The notes under the pieces are model-generated. The model was not told where the DNA came from. It made no database searches and was given only the letters and a program-made list of their open reading frames with translations. From an uncultured Gammaproteobacteria bacterium (lineage in GTDB: Bacteria > Pseudomonadota > Gammaproteobacteria > CAMYKB01), in NCBI GenBank assembly GCA_947258875.1, contig CAMYKB010000023.1, positions 1 to 64,000 on the forward strand: a stretch of DNA of 64,000 nucleotides. The letters run 5' to 3'. Shown one piece after another: positions 1 through 11,319 of this stretch. Both the position numbers and the translations under genes were made by a program. How positions within the stretch are numbered: the first letter of the stretch is position 1; each line of letters starts with the position of its first letter.

Positions 1-1420
<1,420 letters not shown>

Positions 1421-1464
1421 TTAGGACGGAGTGATCGTTATCGGGGGGTCTGTGGGGACTTCCC

Positions 1465-1575
1465 GAAGCTTTCCTCCGCCAGTAAGGAGTAATTAGGTTA
1501 CTCCGCTGGATCAGGTTCCAAGGGTCTATCTCAGCCTGCTCGATATGTACATCCCGCACAGGCACCCCCAGCTTC
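1465..1575 (-). promoter_or_regulatory. TPP (thi-box) riboswitch upstream of thiC
   Basis: Reverse complement contains GGGGGTGCC...GGCTGAGATAGACCCTTGGAACCTGATCCAGCGGAGTAA...CTGGCGGAGGAAAGC, the CTGAGA...ACCCTTNGAACCTGATC thi-box core. Confidence 0.95.
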
Positions 1576-1855
1576 GCAGGTGAGGTGACAAAGTATACAA
1601 AATCACATGGTTTTTCAAGCTGCGAAGCAGCCAGTGAACCAGATAAAGCGCTCGCGCCAGCTGACAGGGCCCTTCTACCCGTATGTAGAACGGCAACAGT
1701 ATTGGACAATACAGGCGTCGGTCCAGCTGGGCACGAGTCTATCAATTGAACGGGAATCAGGCGGGTGAGATGCCCACCCGCGCTGCTCATTCCCAGATCA
1801 ATCTCAGGGAAATTCCAGAGGTACGACTCTTCTTGCCATACTGACTGTCGATGGT

Positions 1856-2194
1856 TTACTCATTGCGGCCTTCGCGATCCTGTTGCATTTGCCACTCGCG
1901 ATATTGGTCACCATCCATCTCACCATCATGCTCGCGCTCCTGCTCCATTTTGCGCTCACGGACGCTGTCGTCCTCATACTCGCCATCACCATAGTGTTTG
2001 CGTTTGGCCTTGGCCGATTCACGCATTGCTTCAACTTCACGATAGCGTTCACGATCGCGGTCGAAGTCCTGGCGCATCTGTCCCTGGGATTGCGCACCAT
2101 ACCCGCCAGCGCCTTTGCCACCGGAAGCGACAGCCGTTGTGGCTATAGTGGCCATCAGTACACCCAATGCAGCATAAGTTAGTTTAGTGTTCAT
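1856..2194 (-). CDS. Hypothetical secreted low-complexity charged protein
   Basis: ORF with signal-peptide-like N-terminus (MNTKLTYAALGVLMATIATTAVASGG) then D/E/R/K/M/Q-rich sequence. Confidence 0.6.
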   Translation of the reverse strand: MNTKLTYAALGVLMATIATTAVASGGKGAGGYGAQSQGQMRQDFDRDRERYREVEAMRESAKAKRKHYGDGEYEDDSVRERKMEQEREHDGEMDGDQYREWQMQQDREGRNE

Positions 2195-2567
2195 TTTTGT
2201 TTCACTCCTGTGTGACTACAACGTATTAAGTGCGCACACGATGACACCCCTTCCTGAATCCAAAATTAAAATGGACAGCACTGAGCAACCTTAACTTGAC
2301 GCGGATCACAGAACAGGAAAACCGACTTATAGCTATGCAAGCCCGAAAACAGGTAGTCCGCTCAAACCTGTGCATGTCAACTGAGCCGGTAGCGGCAGCT
2401 TCCCGAAATTTACCCGCCACATTAGCGAATTCCGGTCATTGCCTTCACAAACACAATATTAATACGCTCTAAATAGTTAACATTGTTTTACAACCCCCCG
2501 GTCCAACTCCTGAAATAATTCAACCCACCAGCGCGTCTTAATATAGCTGGCGCACCAAAGACCGCGC

Positions 2568-2987
2568 ATGAGCCTGAGGAGGCACTTAATGCAGAAACTA
2601 TTCAAATGGGCTATTCCTGTGATTCTTGCTTCACTGCAGTTTGTCTCGATAGCTTCTGCCGCAGAGATCGACAAACACTTAATACCGATGAATGAATTCA
2701 GCGCGCATATCAACGACAGGTTTATAGAGGTTTTGGATATCCGCAACGGGCCAGATGGCATGTTGTTATTCCCAATGAACCGGGTTGGCATAACACTCGA
2801 AAATACCGCGGAACTCAACACATTTCTCGAAAAATACAAACAAGGAGCCACACCGGTGCTGGCCTTTGATGAGGACGGCTTAAAACTCACACAGCTGCAA
2901 CAGGTTCTTGAGAAAAAAGGCATCAAGAATTACTTTTTCCTTAAGGGTGGTGTTACGGGATATCTCAGGACCAAGACAGGCAGGTGA
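2568..2987 (+). CDS. Secreted degenerate rhodanese-like protein (paralogue 1)
   Basis: Signal-like N-terminus; EVLDIR...VLAFDEDGLKLTQLQQVLEKKGIKNYFFLKGGVTGY follows the rhodanese pattern but lacks the catalytic Cys. Confidence 0.65.
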   Translation: MSLRRHLMQKLFKWAIPVILASLQFVSIASAAEIDKHLIPMNEFSAHINDRFIEVLDIRNGPDGMLLFPMNRVGITLENTAELNTFLEKYKQGATPVLAFDEDGLKLTQLQQVLEKKGIKNYFFLKGGVTGYLRTKTGR

Positions 2988-3182
2988 ACAGCTGTGACCA
3001 CGTTCGTCATGAAGCCTAATATTAGGAATTCCTAATATTAAGTTGTCACATTTGTTCACGCATACCCTATATCGTCAGTACATTGCCTTCATTTAAGATA
3101 CCCACACGATATCTGAGGGACAATTAGCGAAAGTTATTTGGACATTGGATAAATGGATAAAATTTTTTAAGGGAAGCACCCA

Positions 3183-3605
3183 ATGTTCAAGTTATTTAAA
3201 CATCTCTTCGCCGTTTCGTTAGCGTCGCTGTTGTTCCAGCAGACAGCATTCAGCGCAGATCTGGATGCGTATTTACTCACAGCAGAAGAGTTCAAGGCAA
3301 AGATTGCGCCTAGGTATGGCGAAGTATTGGATCTTCGTGGTGACATTGACGAAAACTTCCTTTATCCGCTCAATCGTATAGCCGCTACCCTGGAGGATTC
3401 CGCGAATCTGGAACGTCACCTGGATAAACAATTAAAGCGCAAGGCAACTGTGCTGGCTTTTGATCAAGACGGCTCAAAAATTGTGCAGCTACAACAGATG
3501 CTCGAGAGGAAAGGCATCAAGAACTACTACTTCCTTAAAGGTGGCGTAGATGGGGTATCTACTATCCGCCTGGTGGAATCTAATAATAAGGTAGTAATAA
3601 AGTAA
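3183..3605 (+). CDS. Secreted degenerate rhodanese-like protein (paralogue 2)
   Basis: MFKLFKHLFAVSLASLLFQQTAFSADLD signal peptide; EVLDLRGD...VLAFDQDGSKIVQLQQMLERKGIKNYYFLKGGVDG closely similar to the 2568-2987 product. Confidence 0.7.
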   Translation: MFKLFKHLFAVSLASLLFQQTAFSADLDAYLLTAEEFKAKIAPRYGEVLDLRGDIDENFLYPLNRIAATLEDSANLERHLDKQLKRKATVLAFDQDGSKIVQLQQMLERKGIKNYYFLKGGVDGVSTIRLVESNNKVVIK

Positions 3606-3630
3606 ACTTACGACTGTAGCCAACTCTAGA

Positions 3631-3663
3631 ACCCGTCAGGCCTGAGCTTGGCGGGTTTTTTTT
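3631..3663 (+). terminator. Rho-independent terminator
   Basis: GC-rich hairpin (acccgtcaggcctgagcttggcgggt) followed by a T run. Confidence 0.75.
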
Positions 3664-4057
3664 GCTCTGAAAGACACCAAAAACCCCGGGGTTGACCAAT
3701 ATCAATACTCGGGGAACCTCGATAATCGACTATATACCCCGATCTATTCCACATGTTTGAATTACACTCCCATACCAGGGGTTGAGCCACTTAATACGAA
3801 AATACCTAGGTGTATTTGCACTGTTCGTCGACCTCTTTTACCGTAATTTGGTATTAATTATGGTGTAACCGAGCTTCGCCACGTTATTGCCTGTGTAGGT
3901 GGTGCCCGTAGGATACGCAATGTTCATCCGTGTCACGCTTGCTGGGCCGCGTGGTGACTCTGTTTAGCGGTAGTTATGAACCCATAAAAGCTTTAACTTG
4001 CCGACAACCAGTAATCGCCGTAACCTTTACCCTCCAGACTAGGAATCGATAACCGCC

Positions 4058-4720
4058 ATGAACGACCAGAATATCGAAGTCACCCGTTACAACATGATCG
4101 AGCAACAGATTCGTCCCTGGGACGTCCTCAACCTGGACGTACTCGAGGTACTGGCGTCCACGTCACGTGAAGACTTCGTGCCCGCTCAACACAGGGCGTT
4201 GGCATTCACCGATATGGAGATTCCACTGGATCACGGCGAAATCATGATGGCTCCCAAGGTTGAAGGCCGCCTGCTGCAAGCACTGGATATCACAGCTACC
4301 GACCATATCCTCGAAATCGGCACCGGGAGCGGCTATCTCACCGCCTGCCTGGCGAAACTTGGCAAGCAGGTTGACAGCGTGGATCTTTATGCAGATTTCA
4401 CCGAAGCTGCAAAGCAAAAACTGGCGGCACATGGCATCGATAACGTCACCTTGGATAATGCCGATGGCATCGATAGCTGGAGGCAGGATGAACGCTTTGA
4501 TGTTATTGCGATAACCGGCTCACTACCAGAATACAAACACTGTTTTGAACGAAGCCTGGCAATCGGGGGCCGCCTGTTCGTCATTGTCGGTGAGCCGCCG
4601 GTAATGGAGGCCATGTGCATTCGTCGTGTAAGCGAGAACGAGTTCAGCCGGCGTTTCCTGTTCGAAACCAGCCTGCCACCGTTAGTTGGCGCTACCAAAA
4701 CGTCGGCGTTCGCTCTCTAG
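4058..4720 (+). CDS. Protein-L-isoaspartate O-methyltransferase family protein
   Basis: YNMIEQQIRPWDVLNLDVLEVL...REDFVPAQHRALAFTDMEIPL...ILEIGTGSGYLTACLA. Confidence 0.88.
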   Translation: MNDQNIEVTRYNMIEQQIRPWDVLNLDVLEVLASTSREDFVPAQHRALAFTDMEIPLDHGEIMMAPKVEGRLLQALDITATDHILEIGTGSGYLTACLAKLGKQVDSVDLYADFTEAAKQKLAAHGIDNVTLDNADGIDSWRQDERFDVIAITGSLPEYKHCFERSLAIGGRLFVIVGEPPVMEAMCIRRVSENEFSRRFLFETSLPPLVGATKTSAFAL

Positions 4721-5044
4721 ATGGTCCGCGAGTTTACCGCGAGACAACTTGCCGACTACCTCGAAACTGCCGAGCCCAGGCCCTTTTTACTGGATGTGCG
4801 CGAACCCTGGGAATTCGAGACCGTCAAATTACCGAATAGTACACTCATCCCCATGGGACAAATCCCCACGGCGATCAATGAACTAGACCCCGATCAGGTA
4901 ATAGTGGTGATTTGCCATCACGGTGTCCGCAGCCGCTCGGTGGCGCATTACCTGGATCGTAATGAGTTCAGTAATCTCATTAACCTGAGCGGTGGAATAG
5001 ATGCCTGGGCACGTGATATTGATCCATCCATGCCGGTTTACTAA
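4721..5044 (+). CDS. Rhodanese-like domain protein (Cys-containing)
   Basis: LLDVREPWEFETVKLPNSTLIPMGQIP...VVICHHGVRSRSVAHYL...LSGGIDAWARDIDPSMPVY. Confidence 0.92.
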   Translation: MVREFTARQLADYLETAEPRPFLLDVREPWEFETVKLPNSTLIPMGQIPTAINELDPDQVIVVICHHGVRSRSVAHYLDRNEFSNLINLSGGIDAWARDIDPSMPVY

Positions 5045-5135
5045 CCAAGTATCTGCATATTAGACTTACTGCAATCAGCCGTAGCAATAATATCTACACA
5101 GTTTCGGCCCACATAATTACACTGGAGTGTTCGTA

Positions 5136-6494
5136 ATGACGCTGTCCAAACCCCATTATGGTACCGTGCTCGGGATCGTTTTTACTACTTTCTCTACACT
5201 CGTGCCGCAGCACGCTAACGCCGAAAATCTGGTGGATATTTACCGGCTTGCGCTACAGCAGGACCGCCAGCTCAGGGCGGCTGAAGCCGGATACTTGGCG
5301 GCAGCGGAAGCCAGACCACAGGCACGTTCGGTGTTATTGCCCCAGATCGGCTTAGGTGGCAGCCTGAGTCAGACCGACCAGGACGCCGGCGAACAATTCG
5401 GCCAGCCAACCGATGCGCAAAGCGTAGATAATGAGAACCTCTCACTAAACCTGTCACAAACGATTTATAATCACCAGAATTACGTCTCACTGAAGCAGGC
5501 CAAGGTTGGCATCACTCAGGCTGAAGTTGAACTTGAGGCCGCCCGCCAGGACCTGTTACTGCGTGTCGCCGACGCCTACTTTAATGTACTGGCAGCCGAA
5601 GACACGCTTAAATTTGCCAAAGCCGAGAAAGAAGCCATCGGTCGCCAGCTGGAACAATCCGAAAAACGTTTTGAGGTAGGTTTGATTGCCATCACTGACG
5701 TAAAAGAATCACAGGCCAGTTATGACATTGCTGTGGCCAACGAGATCAGCGCGGAGAACCAGCTCGATATCAGCCGTGAATTTCTGCAAGTGATTACCGG
5801 CCAATTACACCAGAATCTCAGCAAACTGGGCGACACCATGCAATTGGCGAGACCTGAACCTGCCGACATCGACAAATGGATAGAAACCTCGCTTGAGCAA
5901 AATTTCAACCTAAGGGCAGCACAGCTGAACACCAAAGTATCTTCCTTGGAAATCAGGAGACAACGCGCGGGACATTACCCGACACTCGATCTATTCGCCA
6001 GCAAGGATATTTCAAAAGCCGAGATCGATAGCACGACAACCACTGGATTCAACAGCTCCAGTGATCGGGACGAAGAAACTATCGGTATCTCGCTCAATGT
6101 ACCGATCTATTCGGGCGGACGAACTTCATCATTGACCCGACAAGCCCGATACACCCATGAACAAAATCGTGAACTTCTGGAACAACAACACCGCAATACC
6201 ATCAGCCTGGCGCGCGCCTCCTATCGTAATGTGGTCGCTGGCATCAGCCGCGTAAAAGCGCTCAAACAAGCGTTGATTTCTAACCAAACCGCCGCCGAAG
6301 CCACTCAGGCCGGCTTTGAGGTGGGCACACGCACTTCGGTGGATGTGTTGCTGGCTTTACGCGAGACGTTTCGTTCGCAGCGAGATTATGCACAGGCGCG
6401 CTATGATTACCTGTTGAACACCCTGAAGCTAAAACAGGCCGCCGGTATACTATCGGAGGACGACCTGGTCAAGATCAACGGCTGGCTGAATTAG
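5136..6494 (+). CDS. tolC: TolC family outer membrane efflux protein
   Basis: ENLVDIYRLALQQDRQLRAAEAGYLAAAEARPQARSVLLPQIGLGGSLSQ...; repeat architecture and length of TolC; pcm-rhodanese-tolC-waaA neighbourhood. Confidence 0.92.
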   Translation: MTLSKPHYGTVLGIVFTTFSTLVPQHANAENLVDIYRLALQQDRQLRAAEAGYLAAAEARPQARSVLLPQIGLGGSLSQTDQDAGEQFGQPTDAQSVDNENLSLNLSQTIYNHQNYVSLKQAKVGITQAEVELEAARQDLLLRVADAYFNVLAAEDTLKFAKAEKEAIGRQLEQSEKRFEVGLIAITDVKESQASYDIAVANEISAENQLDISREFLQVITGQLHQNLSKLGDTMQLARPEPADIDKWIETSLEQNFNLRAAQLNTKVSSLEIRRQRAGHYPTLDLFASKDISKAEIDSTTTTGFNSSSDRDEETIGISLNVPIYSGGRTSSLTRQARYTHEQNRELLEQQHRNTISLARASYRNVVAGISRVKALKQALISNQTAAEATQAGFEVGTRTSVDVLLALRETFRSQRDYAQARYDYLLNTLKLKQAAGILSEDDLVKINGWLN

Positions 6495-7779
6495 TCGAGG
6501 CCTGAGGAGTAAGCCGTTTAGCGTTGATTACGTCCTGGATTATCTTCAAGGTTTTATCGAGGGCACCGCGATTGCGTTCCACCACTTCCAAGGCGGCGAG
6601 ACCCGTTCGCTGGCGGTAATCATTATCCATGAGCAATTTATCCAATGCCCTGACCAGGGCCGCGCTATCGTTGACCTCCAGTGCGCCATCCGCATGCATT
6701 AACTGCGGATAGATTTCAGCAAAATTAAACACATGAGGACCGGTAATCACCGGCAAGGCCAGGGCAGCAGGCTCCAATGGATTGTGCCCTCCTGTAGTCA
6801 CCAGACTACCGCCCACAAAGGCGACATCGGAAGCGGCGTATAACATCAGCAACTCGCCCAGGGTATCACCGAGCAGGATATCCGTACCTGCATCCACAGC
6901 CTCATCGAGACTGCGCCGGCTAATGCAGTAACCCCGTTCCCGACACAAATGCGCCACATCCCCGAAACGTTCCGGATGCCTTGGCACCAGAATCAGGAAG
7001 CTGTCAGCAATACGTTCACGGATCTTGTGATAAGCATCGAGAATCAACTCATCTTCACCTTGATGGGTGCTTGCGGCTATCCAGACCCGGCGCGAGTCAC
7101 CAATTTTCCGGCGTATTGCTTTGCCACGGTCGATGACTGTGTTATCGACCGAGATATCAAACTTAATGTTACCGACAAGACTAAGCTGTTCCCTGTTTAC
7201 ACCTAGATCTGCGAAACGCCTGGCATCAGCCTTGCCTTGTGCGACCACATGTACACCCCGCAATAACTCACTGATGGTATGTGTAAAGCGCTGATAACCT
7301 TTGACCGAGCGTTCGGATAAACGCGCATTCGCCATAACGACAGGGATTCCACGCGCCCGGCATTGCGTTAGCAGGTTTGGCCATATTTCTGTTTCCATGA
7401 TGACCGCAGCACCAGGCCGCGTCCTGTTAAGGAAACGGCGTACGACGCCAGGCAGATCGTATGGCACATAACAGTGTTCGACATCATCACCAAACAGGCG
7501 ACTAACCTGCGCCGAACCGGTTGGTGTGGTGGTCGTCACCAATAGCGCATGATCGGGGTATAAGTCCTGGAGGCGTTGGATCAGAGGTGCAGCGGCAATG
7601 GTTTCGCCTACCGATACAGCATGCAACCAGATGCGAGGCCTGGTCTGGAATACTGGAGAAAAAGCGAAACGTTCCGCCCAACGCCGACGATAATCCGGTG
7701 CCTTACGGCCACGCCACCACAGACGCAGCAACACTGCTGGCGTCAGCAGGTATAAAACCAGTGAATATAACAGACGCAT
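6475..7779 (-). CDS. waaA: 3-deoxy-D-manno-octulosonic acid transferase
   Basis: WLHAVSVGETIAAAPLIQRL...VTTTTPTGSAQV...YVPYDLPGVVRRFLNRTRPGAAVIMETEIWPNLL...FVGGSLVTTGGHNPLEPAALALPVITGPH. Confidence 0.96.
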   Translation of the reverse strand: MRLLYSLVLYLLTPAVLLRLWWRGRKAPDYRRRWAERFAFSPVFQTRPRIWLHAVSVGETIAAAPLIQRLQDLYPDHALLVTTTTPTGSAQVSRLFGDDVEHCYVPYDLPGVVRRFLNRTRPGAAVIMETEIWPNLLTQCRARGIPVVMANARLSERSVKGYQRFTHTISELLRGVHVVAQGKADARRFADLGVNREQLSLVGNIKFDISVDNTVIDRGKAIRRKIGDSRRVWIAASTHQGEDELILDAYHKIRERIADSFLILVPRHPERFGDVAHLCRERGYCISRRSLDEAVDAGTDILLGDTLGELLMLYAASDVAFVGGSLVTTGGHNPLEPAALALPVITGPHVFNFAEIYPQLMHADGALEVNDSAALVRALDKLLMDNDYRQRTGLAALEVVERNRGALDKTLKIIQDVINAKRLTPQASTNSASR

Positions 7780-7792
7780 TCAGCGGGCCGCG

Positions 7793-9214
7793 CTAATCCT
7801 TGCGGATAGCGTTGATGATATCCGTGGTTGAAGCACCCTCGATGTAATCCATGACCACAACATCACCGCCGGCAGCTTGCACACAATCATGACCGGCTAT
7901 TGCTTCAGGCCTATAGTCCCCCCCCTTAACCAGTACATCGGGTTTCACGGCACAGATCAGTTGTTCGGGAGTGTCCTCAGTAAAAGGCACCACCCAGTCA
8001 ACAGAGGCGAGGCCGGCGAGTATCGCCATGCGCCGTTGCAGCCTATTCACCGGCCGATCATCGCCCTTGAGGCGGCGTACGGAATCGTCATCGTTGACGG
8101 CTACAATTAAACGGTCGCCGAGCTTACGTGCCGCCTGTAAATACGCGACATGACCTTCATGCAACAAATCGAAGCAGCCATTCGTCATGACCAGGCGTTC
8201 ACCCAATACGCGTGCCTCTTCGACAGCCTGCAGCAATTCATCACGTGACAGATTGCTGTTCCAGTTGCTGCGTTGGTGGATGGCACGACGCAGCTCCGCA
8301 GTACTTACGCTGCTGGTACCCAATCTGGCGACCACCAGGCCGGCCGCGATATTGGCGAGTCCCGCTGCCTCAGCCATATTACTGCCCCCCGCCAACGCCG
8401 CAGCCAATACAGCAATGACTGTATCGCCTGCACCGGTGACATCATAGACCTCGCGCGCATGGGTCGGCAGGTGCAAGGCATCATGGTCATCCCGCAATAA
8501 CAACATACCACGCTCACCAAGCGTGATGAGCAGCGCCTGCATTTCAAGCTCTGCGCGTAATTGCTCACCCTTTACCACCAGTTCGTGATCATTCACACAA
8601 GGTCCCATAACAGCCTCGAACTCGGCGAGATTCGGCGTCATCACGGTTGCGCCCCGGTACTTCCCAAAGTCATTGCCCTTTGGATCAACCAGAACAGGGA
8701 TACCCTGCGCCTGTGCCATGCGGATACAAGTGGCTACATCTTGCAGACAGCCCTTGCCATAATCTGAAATGACCAACGCATGCGCCCCGGCGAGACTTGA
8801 GGCAATGCGTTCGATGAGCGGACTGGCATCTATGGCATGATAATCATGTTCGAAATCAAGTCGGATCAGTTGTTGATGCCGACTGAGCACACGCAATTTG
8901 GTAATGGTCGTGGCAGTCGGCTCAATAAGAAACTGACAGTTAATCTGCTGTGCGGAAAGGAGAGACGCCAGCTGTCGACCCTCCGCATCATCACCGACAA
9001 TGCCCGACAGTGATGTCGAAATACCGAGTGTTACCAGATTGGTAGCCACATTCGCGGCACCGCCGGCACGCTCCTCGATCTCCTGCACCTTAACGACTGG
9101 CACTGGCGCCTCAGGAGAGATACGTGAAGTCGATCCAGTCCAGTAGCGATCCAGCATCAGGTCGCCAGCGACTAATACACGGATGCTATCAAAGTCAGGT
9201 AACTGCAGATTCAT
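7793..9214 (-). CDS. hldE: Bifunctional D-glycero-beta-D-manno-heptose-7-phosphate kinase/1-phosphate adenylyltransferase
   Basis: DLMLDRYWTGSTSRISPEAPVPVV...DVTGAGDTV...MTNGCFDLLHEGHVAYLQAARKLGDRLIVAVNDDDSVRRLKGDDRPVN. Confidence 0.97.
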   Translation of the reverse strand: MNLQLPDFDSIRVLVAGDLMLDRYWTGSTSRISPEAPVPVVKVQEIEERAGGAANVATNLVTLGISTSLSGIVGDDAEGRQLASLLSAQQINCQFLIEPTATTITKLRVLSRHQQLIRLDFEHDYHAIDASPLIERIASSLAGAHALVISDYGKGCLQDVATCIRMAQAQGIPVLVDPKGNDFGKYRGATVMTPNLAEFEAVMGPCVNDHELVVKGEQLRAELEMQALLITLGERGMLLLRDDHDALHLPTHAREVYDVTGAGDTVIAVLAAALAGGSNMAEAAGLANIAAGLVVARLGTSSVSTAELRRAIHQRSNWNSNLSRDELLQAVEEARVLGERLVMTNGCFDLLHEGHVAYLQAARKLGDRLIVAVNDDDSVRRLKGDDRPVNRLQRRMAILAGLASVDWVVPFTEDTPEQLICAVKPDVLVKGGDYRPEAIAGHDCVQAAGGDVVVMDYIEGASTTDIINAIRKD

Positions 9215-9320
9215 TTCAGCTGTATTCTTGTATTTCTTAAAACATCATATCATGCTTGCTTATCTGCTGGGATAATAGCACCCTGACCGTTACAATCCGT
9301 GTTTTTGTGATTTAGATCTG

Positions 9321-10232
9321 ATGGCCAACAAAATTCACTCTGCAACCCTGATTCATCCGCGCTATTGGTTCACCTGGATTGCCCTGGGATTTATGTGGCT
9401 TGGTAGCAAGCTGCCCTACTCCGTTATTATCAAGTTAGGCAACACATTCGGCTTAATCGTTTACTGGCTCGCCCGCAAGCGCCGCAATATCACCGATGTG
9501 AACCTGCGTCTTTGTTTCCCGGACAAGAGTCGCGAGGAACGACAGCAGCTTGTACGAGAACATTTCAAATCCCTGGGCATTGGTATTTTCGAGATCGGGA
9601 TGTGCTGGTGGGCCAGTGACGAAAAACTCAAACCATTGGTACAAATTGAAGGCCTTGAACACTTGAAAAAGGCGGAACAGCAAGGCTATGGTGTTTTGTT
9701 ATTGAGTGCACATTTTACGACACTTGAACTAACGGCACGCCTGCTCGTCATGTTTCACCCGTTTGCCGCCATGTACCGCCAGCATGAAAACCCGGTACTT
9801 GAACGCGCCTTTAGCCGTAATCGCAACCGGCACGCAACCAGGGCGATACCACGCGACGACATCAAAATGCTGTTACGCACCCTGCGTGACAAAGAAGTGG
9901 TGTGGTACGCACCCGACCAAAGCTTCAGGGGCAAAAACAGTATGCTCATTCCCTTCTTCGGTGAACCTGCCGCGACCAATACCGCTACTGCACGCATTGC
10001 CAGCATGGGCAAGGCCAAGGTGCTACCTTTTTTTGGTTATCGCCTACCGCACAACCGCGGGTATAAGCTCGTCGTAGACCCGCCACTCGAAGGTTTTCCC
10101 AGCGACGATATAGAGGCTGATGCTCTTCGCGTCAACCACGCCATTGAACAAGCCATAGTGAAAGCACCCGAACAGTATTTCTGGGTACACCGAAAATTCA
10201 AGAAACGCGAAGGCCTGCCAGACCCTTACTAA
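9321..10232 (+). CDS. Lipid A biosynthesis (LpxL/HtrB-type) acyltransferase
   Basis: HPRYWFTWIALGFMWLGSKLPY...LLLSAHFTTLELTARLL...FWVHRKFKKREGLPDPY. Confidence 0.93.
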   Translation: MANKIHSATLIHPRYWFTWIALGFMWLGSKLPYSVIIKLGNTFGLIVYWLARKRRNITDVNLRLCFPDKSREERQQLVREHFKSLGIGIFEIGMCWWASDEKLKPLVQIEGLEHLKKAEQQGYGVLLLSAHFTTLELTARLLVMFHPFAAMYRQHENPVLERAFSRNRNRHATRAIPRDDIKMLLRTLRDKEVVWYAPDQSFRGKNSMLIPFFGEPAATNTATARIASMGKAKVLPFFGYRLPHNRGYKLVVDPPLEGFPSDDIEADALRVNHAIEQAIVKAPEQYFWVHRKFKKREGLPDPY

Positions 10233-10236
10233 ACGG

Positions 10237-11319
10237 CTAAGCTAGTATGGATTGATACACCGCCAGGTTACCCTCCACCATGGCATCGATAGAGAAAGCA
10301 CTTGCCATAAAGGCACGGCCCTGTTCACCGAGCCGTCTGCGATAACCTGCATCATTGAGCAGGTGCAGCATGGCCTGCTGCAGTGCCATCACATCGGCTG
10401 GCGGCACCAGCAACCCATTTTCAGCATCGCGCACCACCTCCGGCATACCACCTGCGCGGCTGGCAATAATGGGCTTGCCCGCGCTCGCGGCCTGTAATAA
10501 TGAGACACCCAAACCCTCCATCAAGGCCGGATGCACCACTAGATCCAGACAAGGGATGATAGATTCCAGGTCCTCCCTAAAACCTGCGAGGATCACGTAT
10601 TCGGCAAGCCCCAGCGACACTATTTGTTCATGTATGGCCGACTCCAGAGGCCCTTTGCCTAATATCAACAGCTTGAGATTCGGGTGCTGGGCGACCACCG
10701 CCGGCAAGGCCTCTAACAGGTAACGATGCCCCTTGCGCTCGATCAACTGAGCGATGACACCGATAACGATGTGATGTTCATGCAGACCAAACGCATCACC
10801 AATCGTTTGCCTGTTACACGGCGCTTGCCAGACATGGGTATCAACTGCGCTATGTACACAAGTGAGCCGTTCTGCGGACACGCCCTCATGCAACAACACC
10901 TGGCGTATACCCTCGGATATGGTGATCACGTGGTCATAAAGACGATATTTAATAGCGGCGATAAATCGCGATTCCGGGTTGTCCACACGCCGCGTGAGTA
11001 TGGTTTGCACAGCGGATAACCTGCCTGCAATACCACCCAACGTATCGGCACCACGGCGGCTGTGCAGGTGCAGGATATCGGGGCGCTCCTGCTTCAGGAT
11101 CTGCCTCAGCCTAAAAATAAAGCCAAGATCAAGATCGCCACGCATTGGTGGTGTGTAACCCCTCTTGATGTAATTTCCCGCAAGTTTAGCAATTTCACTT
11201 CCTCGCGGGCTAACCAGCACATTCTCGATACCGCGTTCCTGCAGACCTTGCAACAAGTACTGAACCTGTTTGGCGCCACCATAGAGGTTCATGCCGGTTT
11301 CAACATGCAGGACCTTCAT
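10237..11319 (-). CDS. Glycosyltransferase family 1/4
   Basis: Likely start MKVLHVETGMNLYGGAKQVQYLLQGL at 11319 overlapping the upstream stop; GT-B motif EGLGVSLLQAASAGKPIIASRAGGMPEVVRD. Confidence 0.9.
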   Translation of the reverse strand: MKVLHVETGMNLYGGAKQVQYLLQGLQERGIENVLVSPRGSEIAKLAGNYIKRGYTPPMRGDLDLGFIFRLRQILKQERPDILHLHSRRGADTLGGIAGRLSAVQTILTRRVDNPESRFIAAIKYRLYDHVITISEGIRQVLLHEGVSAERLTCVHSAVDTHVWQAPCNRQTIGDAFGLHEHHIVIGVIAQLIERKGHRYLLEALPAVVAQHPNLKLLILGKGPLESAIHEQIVSLGLAEYVILAGFREDLESIIPCLDLVVHPALMEGLGVSLLQAASAGKPIIASRAGGMPEVVRDAENGLLVPPADVMALQQAMLHLLNDAGYRRRLGEQGRAFMASAFSIDAMVEGNLAVYQSILA

